From NCBI RefSeq assembly GCF_001562255.1, contig NZ_CP014301.1:868001-932000 (forward strand): 64,000 nt of DNA. Reading direction: 5' to 3'. The translations under genes and the position numbers were made by a program. Below the pieces are notes generated by a model, which was given only the letters and a program-made list of their open reading frames with translations, did not search any database and was not told where the DNA came from. This stretch comes from Bosea sp. PAMC 26642. GTDB taxonomy: Bacteria > Pseudomonadota > Alphaproteobacteria > Rhizobiales > Beijerinckiaceae. Positions within the stretch are counted from its first letter, which is position 1. Each line of letters starts with the position of its first letter. Below, one piece after another: positions 1 to 9,064 of the stretch.

Positions 1-227
1 TTGAGGACCGCCTCCTGGAAATCGATCTGCCGAAGCAGGCGCCGCAAATCATCGTAAAGCGAGATATTCGGCAAGGCGACCTCGAGCCCGATGAGGATCA
101 ACGACGAAGCCAGCCCCAACACAAGCAGGCCGATGGCGTGCGGAAGTCCGATGAAGACGTGGTTCAGCCAGCCGAAGATGGCGGTCAGGACGATCAGGAT
201 GGCAATGAGGTCGAAAGCGGAGAGCAT
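1..227 (-). CDS. Na+/H+ (cation:proton) antiporter, CPA1/NhaP type, N-terminal part
   Basis: Reading leftward from the ATG at 227, the frame stays open to the window edge and encodes a start like MLSAFDLIAILIVLT, followed by a 'NHVFIGLPHAIGLL' stretch and ending near 'LLRQIDFQEAVL'. This pattern (first membrane helix, an HxFIGLP turn, second helix, then an acidic loop ending in IDF) is the familiar N-terminus of CPA1 sodium/proton antiporters in Rhizobiales. About 75 residues are visible with two membrane segments; the catalytic Asp-Asp region lies outside the window. It is divergent from the DUF2254 gene. Family assignment is from pattern recognition only. Confidence 0.7.
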   Translation of the reverse strand, partial: MLSAFDLIAILIVLTAIFGWLNHVFIGLPHAIGLLVLGLASSLILIGLEVALPNISLYDDLRRLLRQIDFQEAVL

Positions 228-404
228 TGCTGATCCTGGAAGCGCGGGAGGGCGGCACGCAGCGTCACGATAAGGGCTCCATCTCAACGCTCATCGTCGA
301 TCGGGCGAGACACCGCAACTGATGCGATGGGCCCGCGTTATATCAATCGGCTTCTCTGACTAGCCTGAGACCAAGAAAGTACTCCGTATGACCTCGGCAC
401 CGCT

Positions 405-1655
405 ATGACGTCGCGATGGCTTTGGCTTGCGTCTCAACTGACCCGGCGGATGTGGTTTCGCGCCACGCTTTTCTCGATCCTGGCAGTTGCCACGGCGCTC
501 GTGGCGATCGTGCTGGGTCCCTATATCCCCAGCGACCTGCCAACGAAGATCGGCGCCGACGCGGTCGACAACATTCTCGGCATCATCGCCTCGAGCATGC
601 TGGCCGTGACCACTTTCTCGCTCAGCACGATGGTCTCCGCCTATTCGGCTGCGACCAGCAACGTCACGCCGCGCGCGACCCGGCTGGTGATGGAGGACAC
701 AACCACGCAGAACGTGCTGGCGACCTTCGTCGGCTCATTTCTCTACAGCCTGGTCGGCATCATCGCGCTCAGCACAGGGGCTTATGGCAGTACCGGTCGC
801 GTCGTGCTGTTCGTCGTCACGGCCGGCGTCATCGTCCTGATCGTTGTGACGCTGCTGCGCTGGATCGATCACCTGTCGCGGCTCGGGCGGGTGACGGAGA
901 CCACGGCCCGCGTTGAGAAGGCTGCAACAGATGCCATGCTGATGCGCCACGAAAGCCCGTTCATGGGCGGCCAACCTCTGACCGAGATTCCGAAGGCGGC
1001 ACGGCCGATCTACGCGTCGCAGATCGGCTATGTTCAGCATCTCGACGTTGGCCAGTTGTCGAAGATCGCAGAACGCGGCGGGGGCACGATTTTTGCCGGT
1101 GCCACGCCTGGTGCCTTCGTCAGCCCGACCGAGCCGATCGCCTGGGCGGACGCGCTTGAACAAGACGAGCAGGACAGCGAGATCCGCGCCTGCTTCACGA
1201 TCGACGACGTCCGTTCATTCGATCAGGACCCACGCTTTGGCGCCTCGGTGCTGGCCGAGATCGCATCGCGCGCCCTGTCGCCTGCCATCAATGATCCCGG
1301 CACCGCGATCGACGTCATCGGCCGAGCTGTCCGCATACTCGCGATCTGGGCCAAACCGGGCGACCCGGAGCACGAGACGCTGTTCCCGCGGGTGCATATT
1401 CCGGCGATCGCAGTGGCCGACCTGTTCGACGACCTGTTCACGCCGATCGCGCGCGATGGCGCAGGCATCGTCGAAGTCGGGGTCAGGCTGCAAAAGACGC
1501 TTAAGATCCTGTCGCGCCTCGGTCCGGCAAACTTCGCCGAGAATGCCGCGCGGCACTCAGTGCTGGCCTTGAAGCGGGCCGAGACTGCTCTGCCCCTTGA
1601 GCAGGACATCGCTGTGCTACGCAGTCTTGCGGCAGAGATAGAAGGCGTGAGCTAG
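405..1655 (+). CDS. DUF2254 family predicted membrane protein
   Basis: A 416-residue protein with four hydrophobic segments in the first ~160 residues (near 18-38, 58-82, 105-127 and 132-152), followed by a soluble domain of about 250 residues. The arginine-rich start, the 'SSMLAVTTFSLSTMVSAYSAA' region and the 'ATSNVTPRATRLVM' motif are typical of DUF2254 membrane proteins, whose function is unknown. The C-terminal part contains the conserved 'ALSPAINDPGTAIDVI' motif. It stands alone, divergent from the antiporter at the left edge. No regulatory signal was recognised upstream. Function remains unassigned. Confidence 0.85.
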   Translation: MTSRWLWLASQLTRRMWFRATLFSILAVATALVAIVLGPYIPSDLPTKIGADAVDNILGIIASSMLAVTTFSLSTMVSAYSAATSNVTPRATRLVMEDTTTQNVLATFVGSFLYSLVGIIALSTGAYGSTGRVVLFVVTAGVIVLIVVTLLRWIDHLSRLGRVTETTARVEKAATDAMLMRHESPFMGGQPLTEIPKAARPIYASQIGYVQHLDVGQLSKIAERGGGTIFAGATPGAFVSPTEPIAWADALEQDEQDSEIRACFTIDDVRSFDQDPRFGASVLAEIASRALSPAINDPGTAIDVIGRAVRILAIWAKPGDPEHETLFPRVHIPAIAVADLFDDLFTPIARDGAGIVEVGVRLQKTLKILSRLGPANFAENAARHSVLALKRAETALPLEQDIAVLRSLAAEIEGVS

Positions 1656-1844
1656 GATGGTCCAAAGTCGCCCTTTCCGCGATGACGTGCCGGGGATTCG
1701 GCCCAGCCAAGCCGGTAAGATGCTCATTGGCAGGCTTAGATGTTGGCGCGCCGGTGGCGCGGTGAACGACATAGAGATTCATATGTTGACGCACCGACGT
1801 CGACGCAGGTGATGATCGTCGTCTAAAAGGAAGAACGAGTTGCC

Positions 1845-2933
1845 ATGCGCCAGCCTAACGCAGTTGATTTCTGGCGCGGCTTTGCTCTGATCACGATATT
1901 CATCAATCACGTTCCTGGACTGTTTTACGAGCGGTTCACGCATCGCAACATTTCACTTTCCGATTCCGCTGACCTGTTCGTGTTCCTTGCGGGCTGGGGC
2001 TTGCGCTACGCGGTGGGGCGAGCCGATAGCGAAGTACCCCACAAGCAGGTCGTCATGCGTGTCCTAGGCCGGGCGGTGACGCTCTACGCTGCGCAGGCAA
2101 TGATCGTCCTCGTCGCAATCGCTATGTTGGGCGCGACCGCGCGCGGACTCGACAACCCGCTGATCCTCGAATGGATCAACGCCGCGCCGATCTTCTACAA
2201 TCCGGCAGACGCCCATCTCGGGCTGGCGATGTTGAGTCTGCAACTAGGCTATTTTGACATCCTGCCCCTGTATATTGTGCTGATGATGATGGCGCCGGCG
2301 ATGGTGCTGGTTCACCGGTCGGCACCCAACTGGCTGCTACCAATCTCGCTCGCGCTCTACCTGCTCGCGATCGTTCTGCGGATCAATCTGCCAACATGGC
2401 CGACCCGAGGCCAGTGGTTCTTCAACCCGTTATGCTGGCAGCTCGTTTTCGTGCTCGGCTTTACCCTGGCCCGGGAGCGTGGCCCAGGTCGGATCGTCCG
2501 TGAACATCTCCACCTTATTCGACTTCTGGCGTTGCCGATCATCCTGGGGTGCGGCGTCATGATGTGGTTCAGTTTGTGGCCCGACCCGACCAAGGTGCCA
2601 TCCCCACGGCTGCTTTTCCTGGTAAGCAAAACCTACGTGACGCCGTTGCGTCTGATCCAGTTCCTGGCGCTGGTTGCGCTCTTCTCAGCCGTCTATCCAT
2701 TTATTGTGCGACACACAGGCCGTGTGGTCGGGGGCCTCGCACTCCTAGGCCGGAACTCACTACATGTTTTCTGCGTCGGATCATTGCTGAGCCTGTTGGC
2801 CCAGATCGTGCGCGTATCGGTGGGAGCGAGCATCCTGCTCGACACGGTCATCATGCTTGTTGGTATATCGCTACTGGGATTTACTGCATGGTTGTCGGAA
2901 TGGCGCGATCGCTTGGGGGGTAAACCAGCATGA
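1845..2933 (+). CDS. OpgC domain-containing membrane acyltransferase-like protein
   Basis: This 362-residue polytopic protein (about ten hydrophobic segments) opens with 'DFWRGFALITIFINHVPG' and continues with 'SDSADLFVFLAGW', both hallmarks of the OpgC family. OpgC proteins are inner-membrane enzymes that succinylate osmoregulated periplasmic glucans; related members decorate other envelope sugars. No opgG, opgH or cyclic glucan synthase lies nearby, so the acceptor is unknown. Its stop overlaps the start of the next gene by four bases (ATGA), so the two are translationally coupled. The coupled neighbour is an SGNH-like periplasmic protein, a common partner for envelope acyltransferases. Confidence 0.85.
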   Translation: MRQPNAVDFWRGFALITIFINHVPGLFYERFTHRNISLSDSADLFVFLAGWGLRYAVGRADSEVPHKQVVMRVLGRAVTLYAAQAMIVLVAIAMLGATARGLDNPLILEWINAAPIFYNPADAHLGLAMLSLQLGYFDILPLYIVLMMMAPAMVLVHRSAPNWLLPISLALYLLAIVLRINLPTWPTRGQWFFNPLCWQLVFVLGFTLARERGPGRIVREHLHLIRLLALPIILGCGVMMWFSLWPDPTKVPSPRLLFLVSKTYVTPLRLIQFLALVALFSAVYPFIVRHTGRVVGGLALLGRNSLHVFCVGSLLSLLAQIVRVSVGASILLDTVIMLVGISLLGFTAWLSEWRDRLGGKPA

Positions 2934-3691
2934 AGGGCTCGCTCGCGCTCTGGATCGCCGCCATGGCCTGGATGTGCAGCACGGCCGTGGCGCAAACGGT
3001 TCCGCCCATGCCGCAAAACGAGGCCGCGCCAGGCTGCATGACCGGCACCGGCGTTGCAACAACCGAAATCCGATTGCCGCAGATCGGCAACGCCCTGGCC
3101 AACAAGCGCAAGATCACCATTCTCACGATCGGAGCCTCGGCCGCCAGCCGTACGCCGTCGAGAGACTATTACGACATCATCGAGCGCTATCTTGAACGGG
3201 CGTTCAAGGGCCTGAACGTCGAAATCCTCGACCGGGGCGTCTCGGGTGAATTAGTCCGCGATGCGGCAGAGCGGATCAAGCTCGAGGTTGCGCTGGACAG
3301 TGTCGACCTTGTCCTCTGGCAAGTCGGCACATTCGATGCTCTTGCGCGGGTCGCGCCGGAGGAGATCGCGCAGACCCTTGCGGAGACGGCAAAATGGCTT
3401 CGGGCCCACAAAATCGATCTGGTTTTTGTCGGCCTACACTATGTTCGCAGCCTGGAGACCGACGCGATCTACCAAGCCATTAGAGAAGCCGTACGGCGGG
3501 TCGCCGTTGAGCAGGGCGTTCTGCGAATTGGACGCTATGAAGCCGGAGAGGCGCTCGCCAAGGCACGATCGGGGGCATCCGTCGACGACTTCGACGCCAC
3601 CAGTTCCGGATATGCCTGCATGGCTGAAGCGGTTGCCAATGCGCTTGCCGCAGGCCTTTTTGGTAAGATGCCCCTTGACCAACTCAGGTGA
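2930..3691 (+). CDS. SGNH/GDSL hydrolase-like periplasmic protein
   Basis: A 253-residue protein with a clear signal peptide (about 22 residues, ending AVA-Q), so it is exported. After a short linker it carries 'ILTIGASAASR', matching block I of SGNH hydrolases (GxS nucleophile), and later 'LWQVGTFDAL' at block III and 'DDFDATSSGYACMAEAV' at block V. The usual block III Asn (GxND) and block V His (DxxH) are not visible, so the catalytic set looks incomplete. It overlaps the OpgC-like gene by ATGA and probably acts with it in the periplasm, for example removing or transferring acyl groups. The fold assignment is fairly safe; enzymatic activity is not. Confidence 0.7.
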   Translation: MKGSLALWIAAMAWMCSTAVAQTVPPMPQNEAAPGCMTGTGVATTEIRLPQIGNALANKRKITILTIGASAASRTPSRDYYDIIERYLERAFKGLNVEILDRGVSGELVRDAAERIKLEVALDSVDLVLWQVGTFDALARVAPEEIAQTLAETAKWLRAHKIDLVFVGLHYVRSLETDAIYQAIREAVRRVAVEQGVLRIGRYEAGEALAKARSGASVDDFDATSSGYACMAEAVANALAAGLFGKMPLDQLR

Positions 3692-3755
3692 AGTGTCCCG
3701 CCGGCAGCGAGGATCGTCGTGATCTAACCAAGAGCAACATGCCGACGCCTAAATA

Positions 3756-4925
3756 TCATGCATTTCTCCTCTGTCGTTGTGTGCGAAGGACCAGATAGCC
3801 GGTCATGCCTGCTAGCAAGGATCCGACGAGGATTCCGTATTTCACGCGATCCTGCATGGACGGGTCATCAAAGGCGAGCAGGCCAATAAAAAGGCTCATC
3901 GTGAAGCCAATGCCGCATAGCAGCGAGACACCCAGCATCTGAGGCCATGTCGCGTGCGCGGGGAGGTCTGCCCATCCTGCCCTCACAAGCAGTGTCACCG
4001 CGCCGAAGACGCCGAACAGTTTGCCAAAAAGAAGGCCGGCGGCCACGCCCACCGCAAGCGTGTCGCCGAGCACCGCAGGTGTCAGACCAATAAAAGAGAC
4101 GCCCGCATTAGCGAACCCAAAAATCGGGACGATGACGAAAGCCACGGGGACGTGGAGCGCATGCTCAAGGCGGTGCAGCGGCGAGATGTCTAGAGCCGCT
4201 TCGGGCTTGGCGGGCGTCGGCACGATTGGAATCATCAGGGCGAGCACGACGCCTGCGATGGTGGCGTGGATACCGGACAGTAATACCAACACCCACAACA
4301 CGACGCCGAATGCGAGGTAGAGTGGCAGCCGGTCGTAACCGAAGGTGTTCAGCGCCCTCAGGATTCCAAATACGAACAGTGCGCCGAGGAGTGCGTAGAC
4401 GTTCAATTGAGCCGTATAGAAGATGGCGATGATGATGACGGCGCCGAGGTCGTCTATGATGGCCAGAGCCGCCAGAAAGACCTTGAGGGACGTCGGCACT
4501 CGAGATCCAAGTAGGGATAGCACGCCCAAGGCAAATGCGATGTCCGTTGCCGCAGGAATGGCCCAGCCGCGTAGCGCTGAAGGGTCGGCACGATTGAAGG
4601 CGACGTAGATGATACCAGGAACGATCATGCCGCCCAGCGCAGCGACACCGGGAAGTGTTCTGCGGCTCCACGTCGAAAGTTGGCCGTCGACGACCTCGCG
4701 CTTGATCTCGAGCCCCACGAGCAGGAAGAAGACTGCCATCAGGGCATCGTTGATCCAATGGAGCAAGCTAAGAGGGCCGATATAGGCCTTGAGCGCGGAG
4801 AAGTAGGTCGGTGCTAACGGCGAATTCGCAACGACTAGCGCCAACAGCGCCGCGCCCATGAGGACCAGGCCGCCGGCCGCCTCATTGCGCAGGAATTCGC
4901 GAAATGTTGAAAAGGACCGGGTCAT
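3756..4925 (-). CDS. nhaA: Na+/H+ antiporter NhaA
   Basis: NhaA exchanges protons for sodium across the inner membrane in pH and salt homeostasis. The protein is hydrophobic throughout (about twelve segments) and has the family signatures 'LRNEAAGGLVLM' near the start, 'WINDALMAVFFLLVGLEIKRE', and 'AIIDDLGAVIIIAIFYT', which holds the essential Asp-Asp pair. The last part, 'GIGFTMSLFIGLLAF', is also diagnostic. I chose the ATG at 4925 rather than the upstream TTG at 4979, because it aligns with the usual NhaA N-terminus; the longer form would add 18 polar residues. It converges on the SGNH-like gene and stands alone. Confidence 0.93.
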   Translation of the reverse strand: MTRSFSTFREFLRNEAAGGLVLMGAALLALVVANSPLAPTYFSALKAYIGPLSLLHWINDALMAVFFLLVGLEIKREVVDGQLSTWSRRTLPGVAALGGMIVPGIIYVAFNRADPSALRGWAIPAATDIAFALGVLSLLGSRVPTSLKVFLAALAIIDDLGAVIIIAIFYTAQLNVYALLGALFVFGILRALNTFGYDRLPLYLAFGVVLWVLVLLSGIHATIAGVVLALMIPIVPTPAKPEAALDISPLHRLEHALHVPVAFVIVPIFGFANAGVSFIGLTPAVLGDTLAVGVAAGLLFGKLFGVFGAVTLLVRAGWADLPAHATWPQMLGVSLLCGIGFTMSLFIGLLAFDDPSMQDRVKYGILVGSLLAGMTGYLVLRTQRQRRNA

Positions 4926-5046
4926 AGGCGCAGGTTTCCCGCGCTGGCGGCCCGACCTACGCTCGTCCTGCCCGCTCAACGATTGGAGCGGAACACCCTG
5001 CCGGCTCTATCGCATCGATGGCATTCTTGGGCAACTGGGCAGCTAG

Positions 5047-5270
5047 CCGCATCCACCGTCCGGTATATGGAACGCGCCCAAGGTCAGGAAGTGGCGCCTT
5101 TCACCCGGGAGCGGGGAGGGCGGTTCTGCCCATAGCCGACGAAGGCACACGGTTACGATTGAACCAGTAGAAAAAGCGTGCCCGATAACCGCGAAGCGTC
5201 TGTCCTATAGATTGACCAAGCACATGTGCCCGATGCTTCACCGCGCGCTTTTTGATATTCGTCAGCTACC
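5047..5270. other. Intergenic stretch between nhaA and the HD-domain gene
   Basis: No gene is visible here. It contains copy A of a dispersed imperfect repeat (core at 5083-5097, extending to about 5135). It lies beyond the 3' end of the TRAP1/HD operon and upstream of nhaA, so any promoter for nhaA would lie here; none was recognised. Confidence 0.6.
5076..5138 (+). repeat. Dispersed imperfect repeat, copy A
   Basis: The 15-mer GTCAGGAAGTGGCGC at 5083-5097 recurs exactly at 27868-27882 and 44204-44218. Similarity continues downstream into a block of the type GAGCGGGGAGGGCGGTTCTG, followed by a CCC..TAGCCGAC end shared with copy C. All copies sit between genes. Repeats of this look are common in rhizobial genomes; function is unknown. 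Confidence 0.75.
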
Positions 5271-5942
5271 CTACTTAGGCTGGCCACTGACACCACCGGT
5301 CAACCCGTCGAGCCAGGTATCGCTTTCCGCGAATTGCCGTCCGGCTGCCACGGTTTTCCAGAAGGTCACGTCGGCCCAGTGAACGATAGTGTTCTCTAGG
5401 CTTCGCTCAAGCAGCTCGCCCTCTGCCGAATGTGCCGCGGCGATATGGGCGACCTGCTCCGGCAGGTCCATGGCAAAGCAGATGAAGACGCCATAGCCGG
5501 GGTGGCGGATCGAGGGGAAGCCGGTGGCGTAGGGATTAGCCTTCCAGCGCTGCACATTGTCTGGTTGGAACTCCCAAACCTTGCCGATGTCGTGGCAGAG
5601 AGCGCCCGCGATTAGGATATTGCGGTCATAGCGGAAGTTCGGAAACAGCGCGGCCATTTCCTCGGCGGTCTTCACCGCCAAGCGGCAGACCGAGCGCATA
5701 TGGTCGCATTGAGTGCCGGTCAGCAGTGGGTTGGAGTCGTAGTTGCCGGAGGGCTTCATCTCGCCGATCTGCGTAAAGCCGTGGGCTTCGAGCGCCGCCA
5801 CCCAGGCGTCGATCACCTTATCGCGCAGATCGCCATCCTCGATCCAGTCGATCTCGGGCATCTCGGCGACGCGAGCGGCGCGCTTGGCCTGGGTGATCTC
5901 GATGGTCTTGCCACGCAGCGTGACGGTTCGGGGATAGGTCAC
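5271..5942 (-). CDS. HD domain-containing putative metal-dependent phosphohydrolase
   Basis: A 223-residue soluble protein with the HD signature: a His in 'CDHMRSV', the His-Asp doublet in 'ALCHDIGKVWEF', further His residues in 'HIAAAHSAEGE', and an Asp in 'HWADVTFWK'. HD proteins are usually metal-dependent phosphohydrolases acting on nucleotides or phosphorylated metabolites. It is the last gene of the TRAP1 set on the minus strand (35 bp after the large permease), so it may act on the imported compound or serve a signalling role. The N-terminal 70 residues are not recognised. The substrate cannot be predicted. Confidence 0.75.
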   Translation of the reverse strand: MTYPRTVTLRGKTIEITQAKRAARVAEMPEIDWIEDGDLRDKVIDAWVAALEAHGFTQIGEMKPSGNYDSNPLLTGTQCDHMRSVCRLAVKTAEEMAALFPNFRYDRNILIAGALCHDIGKVWEFQPDNVQRWKANPYATGFPSIRHPGYGVFICFAMDLPEQVAHIAAAHSAEGELLERSLENTIVHWADVTFWKTVAAGRQFAESDTWLDGLTGGVSGQPK

Positions 5943-5976
5943 GGTCTTCTCCAGGTGGTCGGGTCTTGGATGGTGC

Positions 5977-7266
5977 TCACTGCGCGCCGATCAGGCGCGG
6001 CAGCCACATGACGATGCCGGGCGCGGCGATGATCAGCACGATCATGACGAGCAGGCTGGCGATGAAGGGCAGGACGCCGAGGATCACGTCGCTGATGACG
6101 CCGCGTCCCCTGACGCCCTGCACGACATAAAGATTGACGCCGACCGGCGGCGTGATCATCGCGGTCTCGCAAAGCAGGACCACCATGATGCCGAACCAGA
6201 CCGGGTCGAAGCCGGCCTGGATGACGACCGGCACGATGATCGGGATCGTCACGATCATCATCGGCAGCGGCTCCATGAAGCAGCCGAGGACCAGATAAAA
6301 GACGATGATCGCGACCAGCGTCCCCATTGGCCCGAGCCCGAGGCCGGTGATGAAGCTGTTCAGCGCACCGACGAGACCGATCGCCGACAGGACGAAATTC
6401 AGGAAGAAGGCCGAGGCGACGATCAGCATGATCATCGCCGAGGTCCGCATGGTGCCGTCCAGCGCTTCGAGTATCATCCTAACGGAAAGCTTGCGGTTGA
6501 ACGCCGCGAGCCCGATCGCCACGACGACGCCGAGCGCGGCCGATTCCGTCGGCGTCGCGAAGCCCGCATAGATGCTGCCGATTACGATCAGGAAGATGAT
6601 GCCGGGCGGGACAAGGCCGCCGAGGCTCTCGACGCGCTGCTTCCACGAGGTCTCGATCGTGCGGCCGCGCCATTGCGGCCGGATCAGGCAGCAGATCACG
6701 ATCGTCGCCATGAAGATCAGCCCGAGCACGATGCCGGGCACAAAGCCGGCGAGATAGAGCTGCGGCACCGAGGTCTGCGTCAGCCAGCCATAGATTATCA
6801 GGTTGATCGAGGGCGGGATCAGGATACCGAGCGTCCCCCCCGCGGCGACCGAGCCGAGGAAGAGCCGCTCGCCATAGCCGTAGGTCTTGATGACGGGCGT
6901 CGCGACGGTCCCGATCGTCGCCGCGGTCGCAACGCTCGAACCCGATGTCGCGGCAAACACCATCGAGGCGCCGATATTAGCATGCATCAGCCCGCCCGGC
7001 AGCCAGGCGAGCCAGTGGCTCATCGAGCTGTAGAGTCGGTCGGCCATGCCCGAGCGCAGCAGGATCTCGCCGAGCAGCACGAAGAGCGGCACGCTGACTA
7101 GGATCGCATTGGTCGAGGCCGACCAGATCACCTCGCCCATAGCGAGATAGATCGGCATCGGCGAGAAAGCCGCTCCTAGCGATAGTGCGAGCAGCAGCAG
7201 CGCCGCGCCGACAGGGATGCTGAGTCCGAGCAGGAGGATGAGGAGGCCAAGCGAGCTCGGGACCAT
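5977..7266 (-). CDS. dctM: TRAP transporter large permease (DctM type), system 1
   Basis: This 429-residue polytopic protein is the ion-coupled translocation subunit of a tripartite TRAP importer. Signs are the N-terminal helices, the 'ATSGSSVATAATIGTVATPVI' motif, the 'GGTLGILIPPSINLIIYG' motif, and the late 'ITPPVGVNLYVVQGV', all typical of DctM. About a dozen membrane segments can be seen. It starts six bases after the small permease, in the order SBP, small permease, large permease, HD protein. The imported substrate is probably an organic acid, by family habit; nothing in the sequence defines it. Confidence 0.93.
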   Translation of the reverse strand: MVPSSLGLLILLLGLSIPVGAALLLLALSLGAAFSPMPIYLAMGEVIWSASTNAILVSVPLFVLLGEILLRSGMADRLYSSMSHWLAWLPGGLMHANIGASMVFAATSGSSVATAATIGTVATPVIKTYGYGERLFLGSVAAGGTLGILIPPSINLIIYGWLTQTSVPQLYLAGFVPGIVLGLIFMATIVICCLIRPQWRGRTIETSWKQRVESLGGLVPPGIIFLIVIGSIYAGFATPTESAALGVVVAIGLAAFNRKLSVRMILEALDGTMRTSAMIMLIVASAFFLNFVLSAIGLVGALNSFITGLGLGPMGTLVAIIVFYLVLGCFMEPLPMMIVTIPIIVPVVIQAGFDPVWFGIMVVLLCETAMITPPVGVNLYVVQGVRGRGVISDVILGVLPFIASLLVMIVLIIAAPGIVMWLPRLIGAQ

Positions 7267-7272
7267 GGCGGC

Positions 7273-7863
7273 TTACCTCGGGATCACGGGCTGTGCATCC
7301 ACGGCCTCGAGCGCTTCGTCGATCTCGTCGGAGACATCGGGCGTCGTGACGATCGCGGCTGCGGCGGCCTGGTCACCTTGCATGAGGGCGAGCGCGACCA
7401 ACCCGAGCTGTTCCACGCAGACGAGGGCAAACCAGATCAGCCCGGCGAACCACAGCCCTTGCGGGATCACCAGCAGCGTGCCGAGCGAGGTGTTTTCGCG
7501 GGCGCCCAGGGCCCAAGAGGTATCGACGGTGTCCCAAGCGAACCAGGCAAGGATCATGGCGACGCCCCCGAGCGAGCCGAGCGCCAGCACATCGAGGCAA
7601 AACCGGATGGTCGGCGGCGTCCAGTTCCGGATCACGTCGATCCGCACATGCGCGCGGTTCAGCAGCGCATAGCTGAACGACCAGCTTGCCGAGATGGCGA
7701 GGGCATAGCTCGACAATTCGGTGCCGACGCTGAACGGAATGTGGATCACCTTGCGCGCAAGGATCTCAATGGTGATGACCACGGCGGAGCCGACGAGCAT
7801 CAGGCCGCCGAGGCGAGCCATCCAGAGCGAGATGGCCGCGACGATCGCGTGAAATCTTTTCAT
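7273..7863 (-). CDS. dctQ: TRAP transporter small permease (DctQ type), system 1
   Basis: A protein of about 196 residues with four membrane segments, the normal size and topology for a TRAP DctQ subunit, which pairs with DctM in the inner membrane. I start at the ATG at 7863 (MKRFHAIVAAISLW); an open frame continues further upstream but would run into the binding-protein gene and reads as out-of-frame arginine-rich sequence. The motif 'FSVGTELSSYALAISASWSFSYALLNRAHVRIDV' region, cut short here, contains the typical E...H.R.DV pattern. The C-terminal 40 residues are hydrophilic and variable. Confidence 0.88.
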   Translation of the reverse strand: MKRFHAIVAAISLWMARLGGLMLVGSAVVITIEILARKVIHIPFSVGTELSSYALAISASWSFSYALLNRAHVRIDVIRNWTPPTIRFCLDVLALGSLGGVAMILAWFAWDTVDTSWALGARENTSLGTLLVIPQGLWFAGLIWFALVCVEQLGLVALALMQGDQAAAAAIVTTPDVSDEIDEALEAVDAQPVIPR

Positions 7864-7891
7864 GAAGAAGCGCCTCGCTTGAACCGCGGGT

Positions 7892-8953
7892 CTACTGCGC
7901 GCTCGCCTCGACCCCGGCCACCTTGCCCACGGTCGCATTCCACTCCGCGACGCATTCCGGGCCGCAGCGCTTGGCCCAGTCCGGCAGCACGCGCTCGCGC
8001 AGTATCTTCTGCGCAACCGCCTTGTCGGCATCGGAGACGGTGACGAACTTCATCTTGGGGTTGGCCTCGATGCCGTCCTTGCAGGGCCCGGAGCCGGTGT
8101 TGCAGTTGACGCCGTCCTGGATGTCGCTGCCGGCCTGCGCCCACATGCGGCCTTCCATCTCGGCGAATTGCTGTTCGAGGAAGGTCCGTGTCTTCTCGTC
8201 GAGCTTCTTCCAGCTATTCAAATTGGCGCCGAAGAAGGTCATCGACCAGCCCATCGGCAGTGCATAGAGGTGGTCGCTCACCTCCCACCAGCGTGCCGTG
8301 TTCCCAGCTGAGGTGCCAGTCACCGCGCACTGCGCGACGCCGCGCTGCATCGCGGGAATGACCTCCGCGAAAGGCACGTTGACGGAGGAGCCGCCGGCGC
8401 CCTCGACCATCTGCGACATCGCGCGGTTGAAGGTGCGGACAGCCTTGCCGCGCAGGGAGTCGAGGCCGAGGATCTCGCCCTTGCAATAGAACATCTGCGC
8501 CGCGACCGGGCTCATGCTCAGGAGCTTGGTGTTGTATTTCGTCTCCAGCGCCTTCGCGAGCGCGGGCCGGAACGCGTCGGCCGCCTTGCGCTGCGTGGCG
8601 ATGTCGACGGTGACGCCGGGCAGGTCGAGGCCGTCGAAGCGCGAATCCTCGCCGGCCATGTAGCTCATCGTCGCCTCGGAGATGTCGAACACGCCTTGGC
8701 GAAGCAGCCGCAGCACTTCAGGCCCGCGCAGGCCGAGTTCCTCGAGCGATCCGAAGGTCGTGGTAATCGCGCCGTTGGTCTTGGCCGCGAGCATTTCGGT
8801 GAAGAACGGCTTGTAGATCTTCTGAAACAGGTTCTGCGTCTGGTTGCCGCCAGACACTTTGAGATTGAGCTTTGGGAAGTCCTGCGCCTGGGCACCCAGG
8901 GCGGATATTCCAAAGGCGGCCAGAAAGGCCATGACCCGAACAGGTCGCTGCAT
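7892..8953 (-). CDS. dctP: TRAP transporter substrate-binding protein (DctP family), system 1
   Basis: A 353-residue periplasmic binding protein with a signal peptide of about 23 residues (ends AQA-Q). The body has the DctP fold marks: 'GSLEELGLRGPEVLRLLRQG' early, then a 'LRGKAVRTFNRAMSQMVEGAGG' stretch in the region where DctP proteins hold the carboxylate-binding arginine, and 'VPFAEVIPAMQRGVAQCAVTG'. A Cys pair near residues 298 and 303 may form a disulfide. It is the first gene of the TRAP1 operon and is divergent from the first LysR gene; the palindrome at 9023-9036 lies between them and is a likely control site. Confidence 0.9.
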   Translation of the reverse strand: MQRPVRVMAFLAAFGISALGAQAQDFPKLNLKVSGGNQTQNLFQKIYKPFFTEMLAAKTNGAITTTFGSLEELGLRGPEVLRLLRQGVFDISEATMSYMAGEDSRFDGLDLPGVTVDIATQRKAADAFRPALAKALETKYNTKLLSMSPVAAQMFYCKGEILGLDSLRGKAVRTFNRAMSQMVEGAGGSSVNVPFAEVIPAMQRGVAQCAVTGTSAGNTARWWEVSDHLYALPMGWSMTFFGANLNSWKKLDEKTRTFLEQQFAEMEGRMWAQAGSDIQDGVNCNTGSGPCKDGIEANPKMKFVTVSDADKAVAQKILRERVLPDWAKRCGPECVAEWNATVGKVAGVEASAQ

Positions 8954-9022
8954 CGCACTCTCCCCTTGGTAAGGCCGTTTATCCGACTTCTCACAAACAG
9001 CGTAAGCCGCATTGCAATCGCA

Positions 9023-9036
9023 AATCCAATTGGATT
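9023..9036. promoter_or_regulatory. Putative LysR operator 1 (perfect 14-bp palindrome)
   Basis: AATCCAATTGGATT is a perfect palindrome in the divergent region between TRAP1 and LysR 1. A nearly identical sequence lies at 10972-10984 in the divergent region between LysR 2 and the enolase-superfamily gene. Sharing by the two paralogous regulators suggests a recognition site. This is inference from position and sequence. Confidence 0.6.
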
Positions 9037-9064
9037 ATCTCGCCTAGCAACATTGGAAATTTCA

